Source: Orobanche coerulescens
Lineage: Eukaryota > Streptophyta > Magnoliopsida > Lamiales > Orobanchaceae
Direction: 5' to 3'
DNA length: 64,000 nt
Assembly (NCBI GenBank): GCA_033398695.1
Contig: CM065803.1
Location: forward strand, 46,863,501-46,927,500
The translations under genes were made by a program, and so were the position numbers. Below, in pieces: positions 32,837 through 44,392 of this stretch. The first letter of the stretch is position 1; each line of letters begins with the position of its first letter. The notes beneath the pieces are model-generated. The model did no database searches. It saw nothing but the letters and a program-made list of their open reading frames with translations, and had not been told where the DNA came from.

Positions 32837-34739
32837 TGTAACACCCCCCGAGATATTCGGAGAATATCACAGCGCCGTAAATCCCGACCTGGGATCCACT
32901 AGGCTTATCTCACTCACAACGTATTAAATTTGATAAAATCCACTTGGGAATCAATAAATTCGATACAAACAAGGAAGTTCAACCACGGACAAACAATACC
33001 ATGAAGAAATACAAGAAGTTGCACGACAATGGAAAAGGACTTTCCTAAGGTACTCGAGTACCACTTATTATTACAAGGATAAAATGGACCGAAGAGAACA
33101 ACGACCAAACAAAGTAGAACACAACTATCCACAGTATCACGCCTCGCCATCCTCATTGTATCGTCCCGGCGCTCGCTCGTATGGTTCCTTAGGACCTGAA
33201 AAACACAAAAGTAATTTTCCCCAAACGAGAGGGGTTAGGGCAAGTATTACAAGTGAAATGTCAAGTCTTATACATAAAAGCATATGCACCAATTCAAAGC
33301 CATGATAATGATTTTCCGGAAAATACAATTATCCAAACATATTTGGAAATGATGATATCTCTTGATTAACCGTGGACTCGACAATGCGCGAATCCCTCCT
33401 CGACCCCGTCGGATCATCTCGGAGTGGCTAACCCAAATGTTCACGGAACCGACATAAGCGGAACCCTCCTCGACCCCGTCGAGTCCTCTCGGAGTGAACG
33501 AAAGCAACTCTCACAATCACATGCATTACTTTTCACATTTAAGAACATAACTTTCACAAGAATCACTTGCCTGGAATCGAGAGGAAAAAGGGTACAAACA
33601 ACAAGGTACCAAGATTGAAGGATTCGACAACTCCGAACCTAGACAAGTTCGTAATTCAATTATCAAAACCCCATCGGTATGAAAATAAGTTGGAATCACC
33701 CGAATTTACTACCCCGATACATGTGTTCCGGGAATAATTCTCTTGGATAGTGAATCGCAAGTCAAATATCCCAAACACTCAAGAACTCCGGAAATACACC
33801 ATTAAATCCATAGGAAAACATGTATCCAAGGTAGATAACTCGAAATCCATATATTCTAACATAACAACAAGCTGGATCGAAGATATCGGATGGAAAATCC
33901 CCAAATTCCGAAAATCTAGGGTTGTGAGAAATTTACCTTGATTTGGAGCGGTGGAGAGGATTAAACGTTGATAAATCCGAACTAGAAACTCAAAGATGTT
34001 GCTAGATAATTGCAGCTCGAAGAACTCCTCACAAATCGCCCGGAATCGCCTAAAATCGCCCAAGGAGGTGAAGGTAGGAAGAAATGACGATTTCGGAACG
34101 GAAATGTCCTATTTATACTAAATAGGGACTAGCGTGCGCTAGCCATGAAAAATAGCGCGCGCTATCGGACTCACCAGGCAATCCAGTAGCCTCTGCCAGC
34201 TCCGTTAGCGTACGCTAACACCAGCTTATAGCGAGCGCTAGTGACTTCAATTAGCGTGCACTAATTATTTCTAATAGCGTGCGCTACCTGGTAGTCAGTG
34301 CCCAGTCCAAAACCTACTGTCCCCAGCTCTGCTCTCTTTAGCGCACGTTACTCTAGTAACGTAGCGTGCGCTACCACCAAAATCTAGCGTACGCTACCAG
34401 TCACACCTAGCGTACGCTATGAATTCCCTTTTCCAGTCCAGTAGCTACTGGACTGTCCGCCTCCAATACATTAGTAGCGTGCGCTAATTATAACGGATAG
34501 CGTGCGCTACCCTCACTAAATTACCGTGCGCTACATGGTGTGCGTAGCGTGCGTTACCCATTACACGAAGGTAGTATAATCGCATCAAGGATCCAAAAAC
34601 AGCGACGATCCGAACAAGAAAAGGGGTAAATCCAATTGACAAGAGTTCCAAGATCAATATAAGCTTACCAAACACTTATACGAGCGTAAAAATTACAAAG
34701 CACAAGAGTAGAAGATTTACAAAAAGTACGGGTATTACA
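32837..34739 (-). repeat. Element B 5' LTR, intact
   Basis: 1903 bases, TGTAACACCCCCC...GGGTATTACA on the plus strand. TATA box at 34111-34117 (minus strand TATAAAT) and palindrome array at 34130-34556 just upstream of it in transcriptional sense. Confidence 0.94.
34130..34556 (-). promoter_or_regulatory. Phased TAGCG-NN-CGCTA palindrome array, B 5' LTR
   Basis: Fourteen copies start at 34130, 34153 / 34206, 34229, 34252, 34275 / 34339, 34362, 34385, 34408 / 34475, 34498, 34522, 34545. Spacing inside blocks is 23-24 bases, and four-copy blocks start 133 and 136 apart. The two-copy block is next to the TATA box. Between blocks lie CAGTCCA...ACTG segments. The sequence pattern is certain. A regulatory role is inferred from its U3 position. 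Confidence 0.85.
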
Positions 34740-34744
34740 GTGTG

Positions 34745-36618
34745 CACGGTCCAATGTATCGGTGAACCCAAAACATGACCATCGTGTGCCCGACTAAAAA
34801 TTCCACATAGCCACACCCGGCCACGCAATATGAACCCAGAAGGTCATATGAACGATAATGACCACAATGAATACCAATGAATAATAATTCGACAAGGCCA
34901 AGATGACTCACCGAGATGAAAATAATAGTGACTTGGTTGATAACCCAATGAAATGATTTGGAACCGTCGTTTCTCGTGAATGAAATGATTATTCGATAAT
35001 TACAAGTCTCAATATGATTAATACTATGATGAATGAATTATAATTATGAGCAATCAACAACAAAAGGAATGAGTATCTTTTTAACCGAGTAAGAGTTAAC
35101 TTACACAATACCGATGACAAAGTCCTTCCACGAACAACGTCCTAAACGAGATACCGGTCGCTCGAACAACCTTGAATAACAATAATTACCAACAACCGTT
35201 CAATACACGTATCAAGCAACAAAACACGACTAACCCAAAGGTCGAAACAACGATAATCAAACTCATAGGGGCATTCTAACGAATACGTAACCAACCACAC
35301 GACTTCGAAAATATCCAATCCCGAATATATCGAAACCAACACCAAAATGAGTATTTCAAACCATCAAAATACTTCCAATGATATCATTAATCCAATAGGA
35401 ATCCATAATTCAAGATTACAACAACATCAATCGGAAAATCCCCAATTAACCGAAGTCAACCCCAAGGGTTCTTGAAATAATTCCGAAAATAGCCATTAAA
35501 TCCGTAAGAATATATTTATCCAAGGTAGATAATCTATATCTAACATATTCCAATGATAATCCAAGCTTACACGAAGAAATCGGAAGGAAAAACCCAAAAA
35601 TCCGAAATTCTAGATCCAAGAGATTAATACCTTGATTTGATGTTAAGGAGATGATGAAGTGATGATAATCCAATTCAAAGGCTTGAAGTTGATGATGGAT
35701 GATAGAAGCTCGAAGAGAACTCTCCAAAATGTCCGAAATCGCCCGAAACCGATGAGGGAATGAGAAAGAATGATAAAATGACGAACTCAGGCTAACTGTC
35801 CAATATATAGCCAATCCAGGTTAGCGTGCGCTAGCCCTTGTGCGTAGCGTGCGCTAACGGGTAATTTGGGTAGTCCAGTACCCACTGTCTGAACACGGTA
35901 GCGCGCGCTATGTACCTTTTTGTAGCGTGTGCTACAGCCATACCACTAGCGTACGTTAAAACCCATTGTTAGCGTGCGCTAACGAATTATGTGATGCCCA
36001 GTACTGGAATCCAGAAACTGTCTGTCCTCTGATCTGACTTCGGTAGCGTGCGCTACAACCAACAAGTAGTGTACGCTACTACACCGCTTGCGTACGCTAA
36101 ATATCACTCATAGCGTGCGCTATGAATTAATCCAGTGCAGTCCAGTAGCCACTGGACTCAACCTGATCCGTCCTTAGCGCGCGCTACTCCACATATTTAG
36201 CGTGCGCTACTACAACCCACTAGCGCGCGCTACTTACCACTCGTAGCGTGCGCTACTAATAACTCACCTGCAGTCCAGTACCTTCTGGACTGCAGCCAGG
36301 GTAACATTAGCGTGCGCTAATGCTGAGTGGTAGTGTGCGCTACCTGTACTCAATTAGCGTACGCTAAAAAGAGTACATAGCGTGCGCTACTCCTCACGCA
36401 CAGCCCACAACGAAAATGACAACGATGATAAACACGGCACGAAACTCCAATTAGATTGGTGATGAATGACGATTGATACACGATACAATTACTCTGAATG
36501 ATGAATACCATGATTGAATATGAGTGACAAATGATCATTAATGAGTGAAATTACTGAATGACAATTACTGAATGATAGATACTGAATGATAATAACTGAA
36601 TTACAACCGGGTATTACA
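34745..36618 (-). repeat. Element A 3' LTR, proximal segment
   Basis: Continuation of the A LTR after element B, matching about 42467-44340. It contains the phased palindrome array at 35822-36389 and a TATA-like box near 35794-35805. It ends GGGTATTACA, next to the purine tract (plus strand TACACCCCCCCTTAAAAG, 36619-36636). Confidence 0.93.
35822..36389 (-). promoter_or_regulatory. Same palindrome array, A 3' LTR
   Basis: Eighteen copies in blocks 2+4+4+4+4 at the same offsets as the A 5' LTR, with a few point mutations in individual copies. It begins about 16 bases upstream (in transcriptional sense) of the TATA-like box near 35800. Confidence 0.85.
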
Positions 36619-36652
36619 TACACCCCCCCTTAAAAGAGTTTCGTCCCCGAAA

Positions 36653-39600
36653 CTAAGGGTCAAACAATTCGGGATAACTCTCTCGCATACTATCCTAGGT
36701 TTCCCAAGTAGCCTCTTCGATTCCGTGCCTAGACCACTGAATCTTAACCAAAGGAATCGTCTTATTCCTCAACTGTTTGATTCGCCGCTCTAAAACTCGC
36801 ATAGGACGCTCCTCATATGAATGATCGTCGGCGATCTCGATTTCATCGAACTGAAGTATGTGACTCGGGTTGGCAATATACTTCCGCAAGTGAGAGACGT
36901 GAAACATATTATGAATTCGGCTCAACGCCGGAGGTAAAGCCAATCGGTAAGCTAACTCGCCTACTCGATCCAGAATCTCAAACGGTCCAATGAATCTCGG
37001 ACTCAACTTTCCCCTCTTCCCAAAACGGAAGATACCACGACTCGGGGATACCTTGACCAACACATGGTCACCAGCCTCGAACTCTAATGGTCGACGACGG
37101 TTATCTGCATATGATTTCTGCCGACTCTGAGCGGTCAACAAACGACTCCTGATCAAAGCTACCTTCTCACGGGCGGCTATAAGCATATCGGGCTCGGTGC
37201 CGATTGATTCTGATAGGTCGTCCCAACACAACGGAGATCGACAACGACGACCATACAAGGCCTCGTAAGGTGCCATCTTAATCGAAGCATGCCAACTATT
37301 ATTATACGTGAACTCGATCAATGGTAGTTGGGCTTCCCAATCGTCTTTCCAATCGAGGACGCATGCCCTCAACATGTCCTCTAATGTCTGAATAGCCCTC
37401 TCTGATTGCCCGTCGGACTGAGGATGAAAAGTGGTACTGAGATTAAGCTGAGTTCCCATAGCGCGATGAATTGATTTCCAAAAATGCGACACAAACCGTC
37501 CGTCACAATCGGAAACGATACTTTTAGGATACCGTGCAGTCTCACTATCTCTTTGATGAACAGTTGAGAAAGTCTCTCGGGACCCCACGTCTCCTTGATC
37601 TCAAGGAAATGAGCTGATTTAGTTAAGCGGTCCACGATCACCCAGATCGTATTCATGCCACGACGACTCATCGGCAAACTCGTGATGAAATCCATAGAAA
37701 TGTCTTCCCACTTCCATTCGGGAATAGGAAGAGGTTTCAGCATACCCGCCGGTCGCTGATGTTCAATCTTAACTTGTTGACAGGTTAAGCATCTCGAAAC
37801 AATTTCTGCGACTTCTCGCTTCATATTACTCCACCAGTAATTTTGTTTCAAGTCCTTGTACATCTTGATAGACCCCGGATGAACAGAATAAGGGGTAGCA
37901 TGAGCTTCTTTCAAAATCGAGTTTTTCAACTCATCATTCGCCGGTACGCACAACCGATTCTTAAACCGCAAAAGTCCATCCTCGTGGACCACAAATCCAG
38001 GGGCTTTCCCCTGAGTCACATCCTCACGGATGCGCAACAATGAAGGGTCTGAACTCTGATTCTCTCGGATTGCCTCCTCAAGTGACGATGAAATTTCTAA
38101 CATACAAAGTTGTCCCTGAACTCGCTGAAGCCAGACCTCGATCCCGGGTCTAAGGAATTCCTGTTGAAGCTCCTTCTGAACCGTTAAACGAGCAAGCATC
38201 TGCTCCTGAACGGACTTACGACTCAAGGCGTCGGCGACAACGTTCGCCTTGCCCGGGTGGTAAAGGATCTCGATATCATAATCTTTGATTAATTCCAACC
38301 ACCGTCTCTGTCGCATATTTAACTCCTTCTGAGTAAATATATACTTTAAACTCTTATGATCGGTGAATATCTGACAGGTAACGCCATAAAGATAATGACG
38401 CCAAATCTTCAAAGCGAACACCACGACTGCTAGCTCCAGGTCGTGTGTCGGATAATTAACCTCGTAAGGTCTCAATTGCCGTGAAGCATAGGCAATAACC
38501 TTTCCATTCTGCATGAGCACACATCCGAGACCCTGTCCGGACGCATCACTATAAACCACAAATCCTTCCGTCCCCTGCGGCAAGGAAAGTACATGTGCTG
38601 ACATTAACCGGCTCTTGAGTTCCTCAAAACTCCGTTGACACGCGTCGGACCACGTGTATTTCTTATCCTTCCGTAAAAGGCTCGTCAAGGGTTGAGCGAT
38701 TTTAGAAAATCCTTCCACAAACCGCCGGTAATAACCCGCTAATCCGAGGAAACTTCGAATTTCCTTAACATTCTTCGGAGGTAGCCAATCTCGGATAGCC
38801 TCGGTCTTCTGAGGGTCGACACGAACTCCGTCTGATGAAATTACGTGTCCGAGAAACGTCACTTCGGACATCCAGAACTCACATTTAGAAAACTTCCCAT
38901 AAAGTTGTTCTCGTCTCAACACGTCGAGCACTTGATGAAGGTGAAACTCGTGTTCCTCTCGGTCACGAGAATAAATCAAAATGTCATCGATGAAGACAAC
39001 AACAAACTGATCCAAAAAGTCGATGAAAACCCGATTCATTAACTCCATGAATACAGCAGGTGCATTAGTTAATCCAAACGGCATAACCACAAACTCATAA
39101 TGACCATATCGTGTTCGAAACGCCGTCCTCGCGATATCCGACTCTCGAATCCGCAACTGATGATATCCAGATCTTAAGTCGATCTTGGAAAATACTGAAG
39201 CTCCCTGAAGTTGATCCAAAAGATCATCGATACGGGGTAAGGGATACTTATTCTTGATTGTCACCCTATTCAACTCCCGATAATCGATACACAAGCGAAA
39301 AGAGCCATCCTTCTTCTTGACAAATAACACTGGTGCTCCCCACGGGGACGCACTCGGTCGAATATAACCCTTCTCGAACAACTCCTCAAGTTGGTTCTTT
39401 AATTCCTGCATTTCGGTCGGGGCCATCCGGTACGGTGCCTTCGATATCGGGGACGTACCAGGCTCCAACTCAATCGTGAATTCCACATCCCTCTGTGGAG
39501 GCAAACCAGGTAACTCGTCTAGAAAAACATCGGCATATTCCCTCACTACCGGAATATCCGTCAACATTACTGATGATTTCTCGGTTTTGGTCATATAGCA

Positions 39601-39804
39601 CCAATAACCAACACACCCCTGTTTGAGTAATTTCACTGCTTTCATCAAATTAATGACCTTACCAGAACAGCCGGGATTACCTCCCTGAAACACAAATTCA
39701 ACCCCATCGTCTGAAATGATAGTGATTATACGCTTACGGACACTAATGATGGCATCATGACGATCCATCCAATCAATACCCAAGATGACGTCGTCCTTCG
39801 GCAA
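36653..39804 (-). pseudogene. Element A pol: RT, RNase H, integrase, chromodomain-like tail
   Basis: A frame open from 39804 to 37381 covers the end of the protease region, the full RT (FIDDIL motif) and RNase H (from about 38600). The integrase zinc finger (HHCC, about 37790-37890) and part of the core follow. A one-base deletion near 37531 moves the rest into the frame ending at 36695, where TAG interrupts the chromodomain-like tail 14 codons before its natural stop at 36653-36655. Apart from the frameshift and this stop, pol is intact. The tail is closely similar to that of B. Confidence 0.9.
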
Positions 39805-39828
39805 ATCTACTACGATTAGTTCCGCTGG

Positions 39829-41367
39829 TCATACACGACCATGAAACTGAATCGGACAATTCTGAATCTCATGATTACCGATAATTTGTCTACCATCAGG
39901 TAGGCCAATGACATAAGGCTCACAACTAGTAGCACTACCCAGAAGTAGTCTACTCAAACATGACTCGGAAATGAATGAATGTGATGCACCAGTATCAAAA
40001 AGAGTACACACAGGTTGAGATAGAATATCGAGTGTACCTGAGATCATTCGGGCCTCTGGATCATCGGTCTTCTTCATCTCATAAATCCGGCTTCTTGGGT
40101 CCCAGACCGGACACTCCGCTTTGGCTATAGGCTCCACCTTTAGTTGCTCCCGCTGCTTTAAACGACGCCGATTGAGTGGCTTTGATTACGACCGCTTAGG
40201 GGCACGAGATGACGCTCGAGTAGGTTTGGAGTCCCTACGGCAAAAACGGGCCTTATGCCCAGCAATCCCACAATTATGACAGGTGATAGTCTGTCTCGGA
40301 CACTTGGTACTGAGATGACCAAGATCCCCACAGTTAAAACAGGTGATGGCCGAACTGGCCGCTCGAGACTGAGATTCCGCGGGTTAAGACGACACAGGAG
40401 GTCGCTCAGAAAAAGCAGAGCCCGCATGGGGTTTCTTGAAGGTTGTATGACCGCCTTCAGACTGATTACGATTCTTCGATTTCTTGCTAGCAGACGAAGG
40501 TTGCTGCTTAGCAATCTCTTTAGCAGTAAGCTCATAGGTGAGATCTTTCTCGATGAATTCTGCCAACGTGGTGCAATTATGATTAATCAACTGCAGTCTC
40601 ATACGGGGTTTCAGCCTCTTGCTGAAATACTTAATCTTATCTGCCTCGGAATGAATGATAGATGAGGCGAATGGAAGAAGTTCCTGAAATTTCTCGGCAA
40701 TGGCGAGAACATCCTCGTCTGCTGAGGGGTCGGGGGTGAGTAATTCTGACAGCTTGGCCTCTCTGAGCGGGGCCGGATAATACCTCTCCATTATGAGAGT
40801 CTTGAATTGATCCCAAGTACATGGTCCTTCGGTGGGCTTCAACGACAACCACCAAGAATGTGCGCTCTTACCTAGGTAGTAAGCCGCAACAAAAACTTTG
40901 TGTCCTTCGGGACACTCTACCATAGCAAACAACTTCTCGAAATGCTAGAGCCAATGAATGATATCCGCCGGCTCAGACGAGCCCTCGAAAGTAGGTGGCC
41001 TCTGGCGAGAGATGTCGCCGATGATATTGCTCACATTCCTCTCTTGCCTCTGAGGTGGCGGCGGAGGAGCCTGTTGATTCTGATTGACGGAGTTATGCAT
41101 CGTCTCCATAAGTTGTGCCATCTGCATCATTTGGGCCATCATGCCCTGCATAAAAGCGAGTGGGTCAACCCGGACACCTTCTGACTGAGCCGTGTCCCGG
41201 GTACGACTCCCCGTTAGTGAATGATCACGTTCAGGAGAGTGAGTGGCAGCATCACTGCTCGATGAATTAGCATTATTTCTCGCGTTTGTACGTGTATTCA
41301 CACGAGCTCTTGGGATTCGGCCCGCTCCACGGCCTCGTCCTCCACGTCCTCTTCTTGCCCTCTCCAT
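39829..41367 (-). pseudogene. Element A gag and protease with four stops
   Basis: The frame starts at ATG 41367 with an RG-rich tract, then a Gln/Met-rich helix, the Gag domain, two CCHC knuckles (about 40240-40350) and an aspartic protease DTGAS (about 40000). In-frame stops at 40945-40947, 40384-40386, 40186-40188 and 39829-39831 interrupt it. Each could come from one C-to-T or G-to-A change. The protease motif itself is intact. The frame is continuous with pol downstream. Confidence 0.88.
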
Positions 41368-41845
41368 ACTGAAGTAGGAAAGTCACATGATGATTATATT
41401 TCCCGCATGAATAACACGTTATGATTATGACATGAGATGATGAAAATGAGCTTACGCGCTCTAACACAGTGGTTACATGAATGATTAATTGACGTGACAT
41501 GATTATCTGATGAAATTACTGAAATGATTATCTTGAACGAGTTAACAAGATTAATGATTTGATCTTCCTGATCAACAACTGAATAATGAAATGAATTGAG
41601 TGATTAATGAGTTAATCTGACCGTCCTGGTCAAAATGACAATGATGATTGAGGATTGTTAACTGATGAATTATGAATGAATGATTATTGCCAGAAATTAC
41701 ACCATGGCACTATAAATCTTACCGTTCTTGGTCTGATTGGCTCGGCATTTGCACAGGTCACACGTGACGCGAAAGTCCAATGATACTAGTCCGATGACGA
41801 TGATTTCAAATAAGACATGACTTGGAGGGTAGTATTCAAAACCAC

Positions 41846-41857
41846 GCTCTGATACCA
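41846..41857 (-). other. Element A primer binding site (initiator Met tRNA)
   Basis: Minus strand TGGTATCAGAGC, four bases after the 5' LTR. Perfect match to the plant initiator-Met site. Confidence 0.92.
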
Positions 41858-41861
41858 ACTC

Positions 41862-44340
41862 TGTAACACCCCAAACTAGGCGGATATTACAGTGCCGTGA
41901 ATCCCCGACTGGGACCCACCAGACAAATGAAAATGATGAATTAAATAATATAATTGTAGTACCGAACCACATTATATTACCAAGTACTCCGATGAGGAGT
42001 TTAAGTACATTACACCAGGACAAAACAGAATACTAGTATATTTTATATGGAGATAAAATACACCACCCTGAACAAATAAGCATCTCAAACGGAATTTTGC
42101 AGCGGAAAAATACAAATGACGGAATAACTGAAATGACTGAAATGACTGAAACAAACGAAATGACTGGGGCCCCCTACTAGTATCACTGGGACTCCTCGCC
42201 GTCAACATGCTCTTCCCGTGCCTTTGCCTTGCCGTGACCTGAAAACAAAATCCTCAACGGCCGCCATTACGTAACAACAATCCTCAAGGGTTGACATTAC
42301 ACAATCATGAATTAACTGAAGTTATGAAATATCCTTTGTTATGAATTACGCTGAAGAGGAGTATCATAGTACGCCCGTAATGTTCTATGCAAGTGTACAA
42401 GACGAATGACTGGACACACCCGTCCTTGTACCTAATTAGTCTCACGGAGGTAAGCGTTACCGTGTGCACGGTCCAATGTATCGGTGAACCCAAAACATGA
42501 CCATCGTGTGCCCGACTAAAAATTCCACACAGCCACACCCGGCCACGCAATATGAACCCAGAAGGTCATATGAACGAGAATGACCACAATGAATACCAAT
42601 GAATAATAATTCGGCAAGGCCAAGATGACTCACCGAGATGAAAATAATAGTGACTTGGTTGATAACCCAATGAAATGATTTGGAACCGTCGTTTCTCGTG
42701 AATGAAATGATTATTCGATAATTACAAGTCTCAATATGATTAATACTATGATGAATGAATTATAATTATGAGCAATCAACAACAAAAGGAATGAGTATCC
42801 TTTTAACCGAGTAAGAGTTAACTTACACAATACCGATGACAAAGTCCTTCCACGAACAACGTCCTAAACGAGATACCGGTCGCTCGAACAACCTTGAATA
42901 ACAATAATTACCAACAATCGTTCAATACACGTATCAAGCAACAAAACACGACTAACCCAAAGGTCGAAACAACGATAATCAAACTCATAGGGGCATTCTA
43001 ACGAATACGTAACCAACCACACGACTTCGAAAATATCCAATCCCGAATATATCGAAACCAACACCAAAATGAGTATTTCAAACCATCAAAACACTTCCAA
43101 TGATATCATTAATCCAATAGGAATCCATAATTCAAGATTACAACAACATCAATCGGAAAATCCCCAATTAACCGAAGTCAACCCCAAGGGTTCTTGAAAT
43201 AATTCCGAAAATAGCCATTAAATCCGTAAGAATATATTTATCCAAGGTAGATAATCCATATCTAACATATTCCAATGATAATCCAAGCTTACACGAAGAA
43301 ATCGGAAGGAAAAACCCAAAAATCCGAAATTCTAGATCCAAGAGATTAATACCTTTGATTCGATGTTAAGGAGATGATGAAGTGATGATAATCCAATTCA
43401 AAGGCTTGAAGTTGATGATGGATGATAGAAGCTCGAAGAGAACTCTTCAAAATGTCCGAAATCGCCCGAAACCGATGAGGGAATGAGAAAGAATGATAAA
43501 ATGATGAACTCAGGCTAACTGTCCAATATATAGCCAATCCAGGTTAGCGTGCGCTAGCCCTTGTGCGTAGCGTGCGCTAACGGGTAATTTGGGTAGTCCA
43601 GTACCCACTGTACGAACACGGTAGCGCGCGCTACGTACCTTTTTGTAGCGTGCGCTACGGCCATACCACTAGCGTACGTTAAAACCCATTGTTAGCGTGC
43701 GCTAACGAATTATGTGATGCCCAGTACTGGAATCCAGAAACTGTCTGTCCTCTGATCTGACTTCGGTAGCGTGCGCTACAACCAACAAGTAGCGTACGCT
43801 ACTACACCGCTTGCGTACGCTAAATATCACTCATAGCGTGCGCTATGAATTAATCCAGTGCAGTCCAGTAGCCACTGGACTCAACCTGATCCGTCCTTAG
43901 CGCGCGCTACTCCACATATTTAGCGTGCGCTACTACAACCCACTAGCGCGCGCTACTTACCACTCGTAGCGTGCGCTACTAATAACTCACCTGCAGTCCA
44001 GTACCTTCTGGACTGCAGCCAGGGTAACATTAGCGTGCGCTAATGCTGAGTGGTAGCGTGCGCTACCTGTACTCAATTAGCGTACGCTAAAAAGAGTACG
44101 TAGCATGCGCTACTCCTCACGCACAGCCCACAACGAAAATGCAACGATGATAAACACGGCACGAAACTCCAATTAGATTGGTGATGAATGACGATTGATA
44201 CACGATACAATTACTCTGAATGATGAATACCATGATTGAATATGAGTGACAAATGATCATTAATGAGTGAAATTACTGAATGACAATTACTGAATGATAG
44301 ATACTGAATGATAATAACTGAATTACAACCGGGTATTACA
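41862..44340 (-). repeat. Element A 5' LTR, intact
   Basis: 2479 bases. Minus strand starts TGTAATACCC and ends GGTGTTACA. TATA-like TATATAT at about 43525-43534 with an adjacent CCAAT on the opposite strand. The palindrome array is upstream of these. Confidence 0.94.
43545..44112 (-). promoter_or_regulatory. Phased TAGCG-NN-CGCTA palindrome array, A 5' LTR
   Basis: Eighteen copies start at 43545, 43568 / 43622, 43646, 43670, 43693 / 43767, 43790, 43811, 43834 / 43898, 43921, 43944, 43967 / 44031, 44054, 44078, 44101. Spacing inside blocks is 21-24, mostly 23. Four-copy blocks start 145, 131 and 133 apart. Spacer dinucleotides are TG, CG and TA. Segments between blocks carry CAGTCCAGTA and CTGGACT (for example 43861-43881 and 43994-44016). 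The TATA-like box begins about 11 bases from the two-copy block. Confidence 0.87.
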
Positions 44341-44345
44341 CAAAG

Positions 44346-44392
44346 TTTCTACATGGGGTGTTTTCCCTAGACCCAGTGACATTTCCAAAACA
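44346..44392 (+). pseudogene. 3' part of the exon split by element A
   Basis: Directly after the right CAAAG duplication the frame from 21235 continues with V-S-T-W-G-V-F-P-R-P-S-D-I-S-K-T and meets a good donor (ACA|GTAAGA) at 44392/44393. No convincing next exon was found downstream. Confidence 0.6.

Larger units (their letters stand above)
21845..34739 (-). mobile_element. Element B: chromovirus-like LTR retrotransposon inside A, hosting C
   Basis: LTRs TGTAACACCCCCC...GGGTATTACA lie at 32837-34739 (5') and 21845-27869 (3', interrupted by C). The perfect duplication GTGTG (21840-21844, 34740-34744) shows insertion into the A LTR. The internal region is 27870-32836 with a purine tract (27870-27881) and a primer site (32820-32831). 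The gene content and C-terminal tail match A, so both belong to related families. The coding region has at least four frameshifts or stops. Confidence 0.93.
21236..44340 (-). mobile_element. Element A: Ty3/gypsy chromovirus-like LTR retrotransposon hosting B and C
   Basis: LTRs are TGTAACACCCC...GGGTATTACA on the plus strand: 41862-44340 (5' LTR of the minus-strand element) and 21236-36618 (3' LTR, interrupted by element B). Flanking duplications are CAAAG at 21231-21235 and 44341-44345. Without the insertion A is about 10.2 kb. The initiator-Met primer site (41846-41857), gag, protease, RT, RNase H, integrase and a C-terminal chromodomain-like tail run leftward on the minus strand. The long LTRs and tail suggest the Tekay/Del lineage. 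Five stops and a frameshift inactivate it. Confidence 0.93.

Noticed and set aside
34130..34556. Interpretation of the palindromes as transcription terminators or a replication origin
   Set aside because: The position upstream of the TATA box in both LTRs and both families fits a promoter region better. No T-tracts or origin features accompany them.
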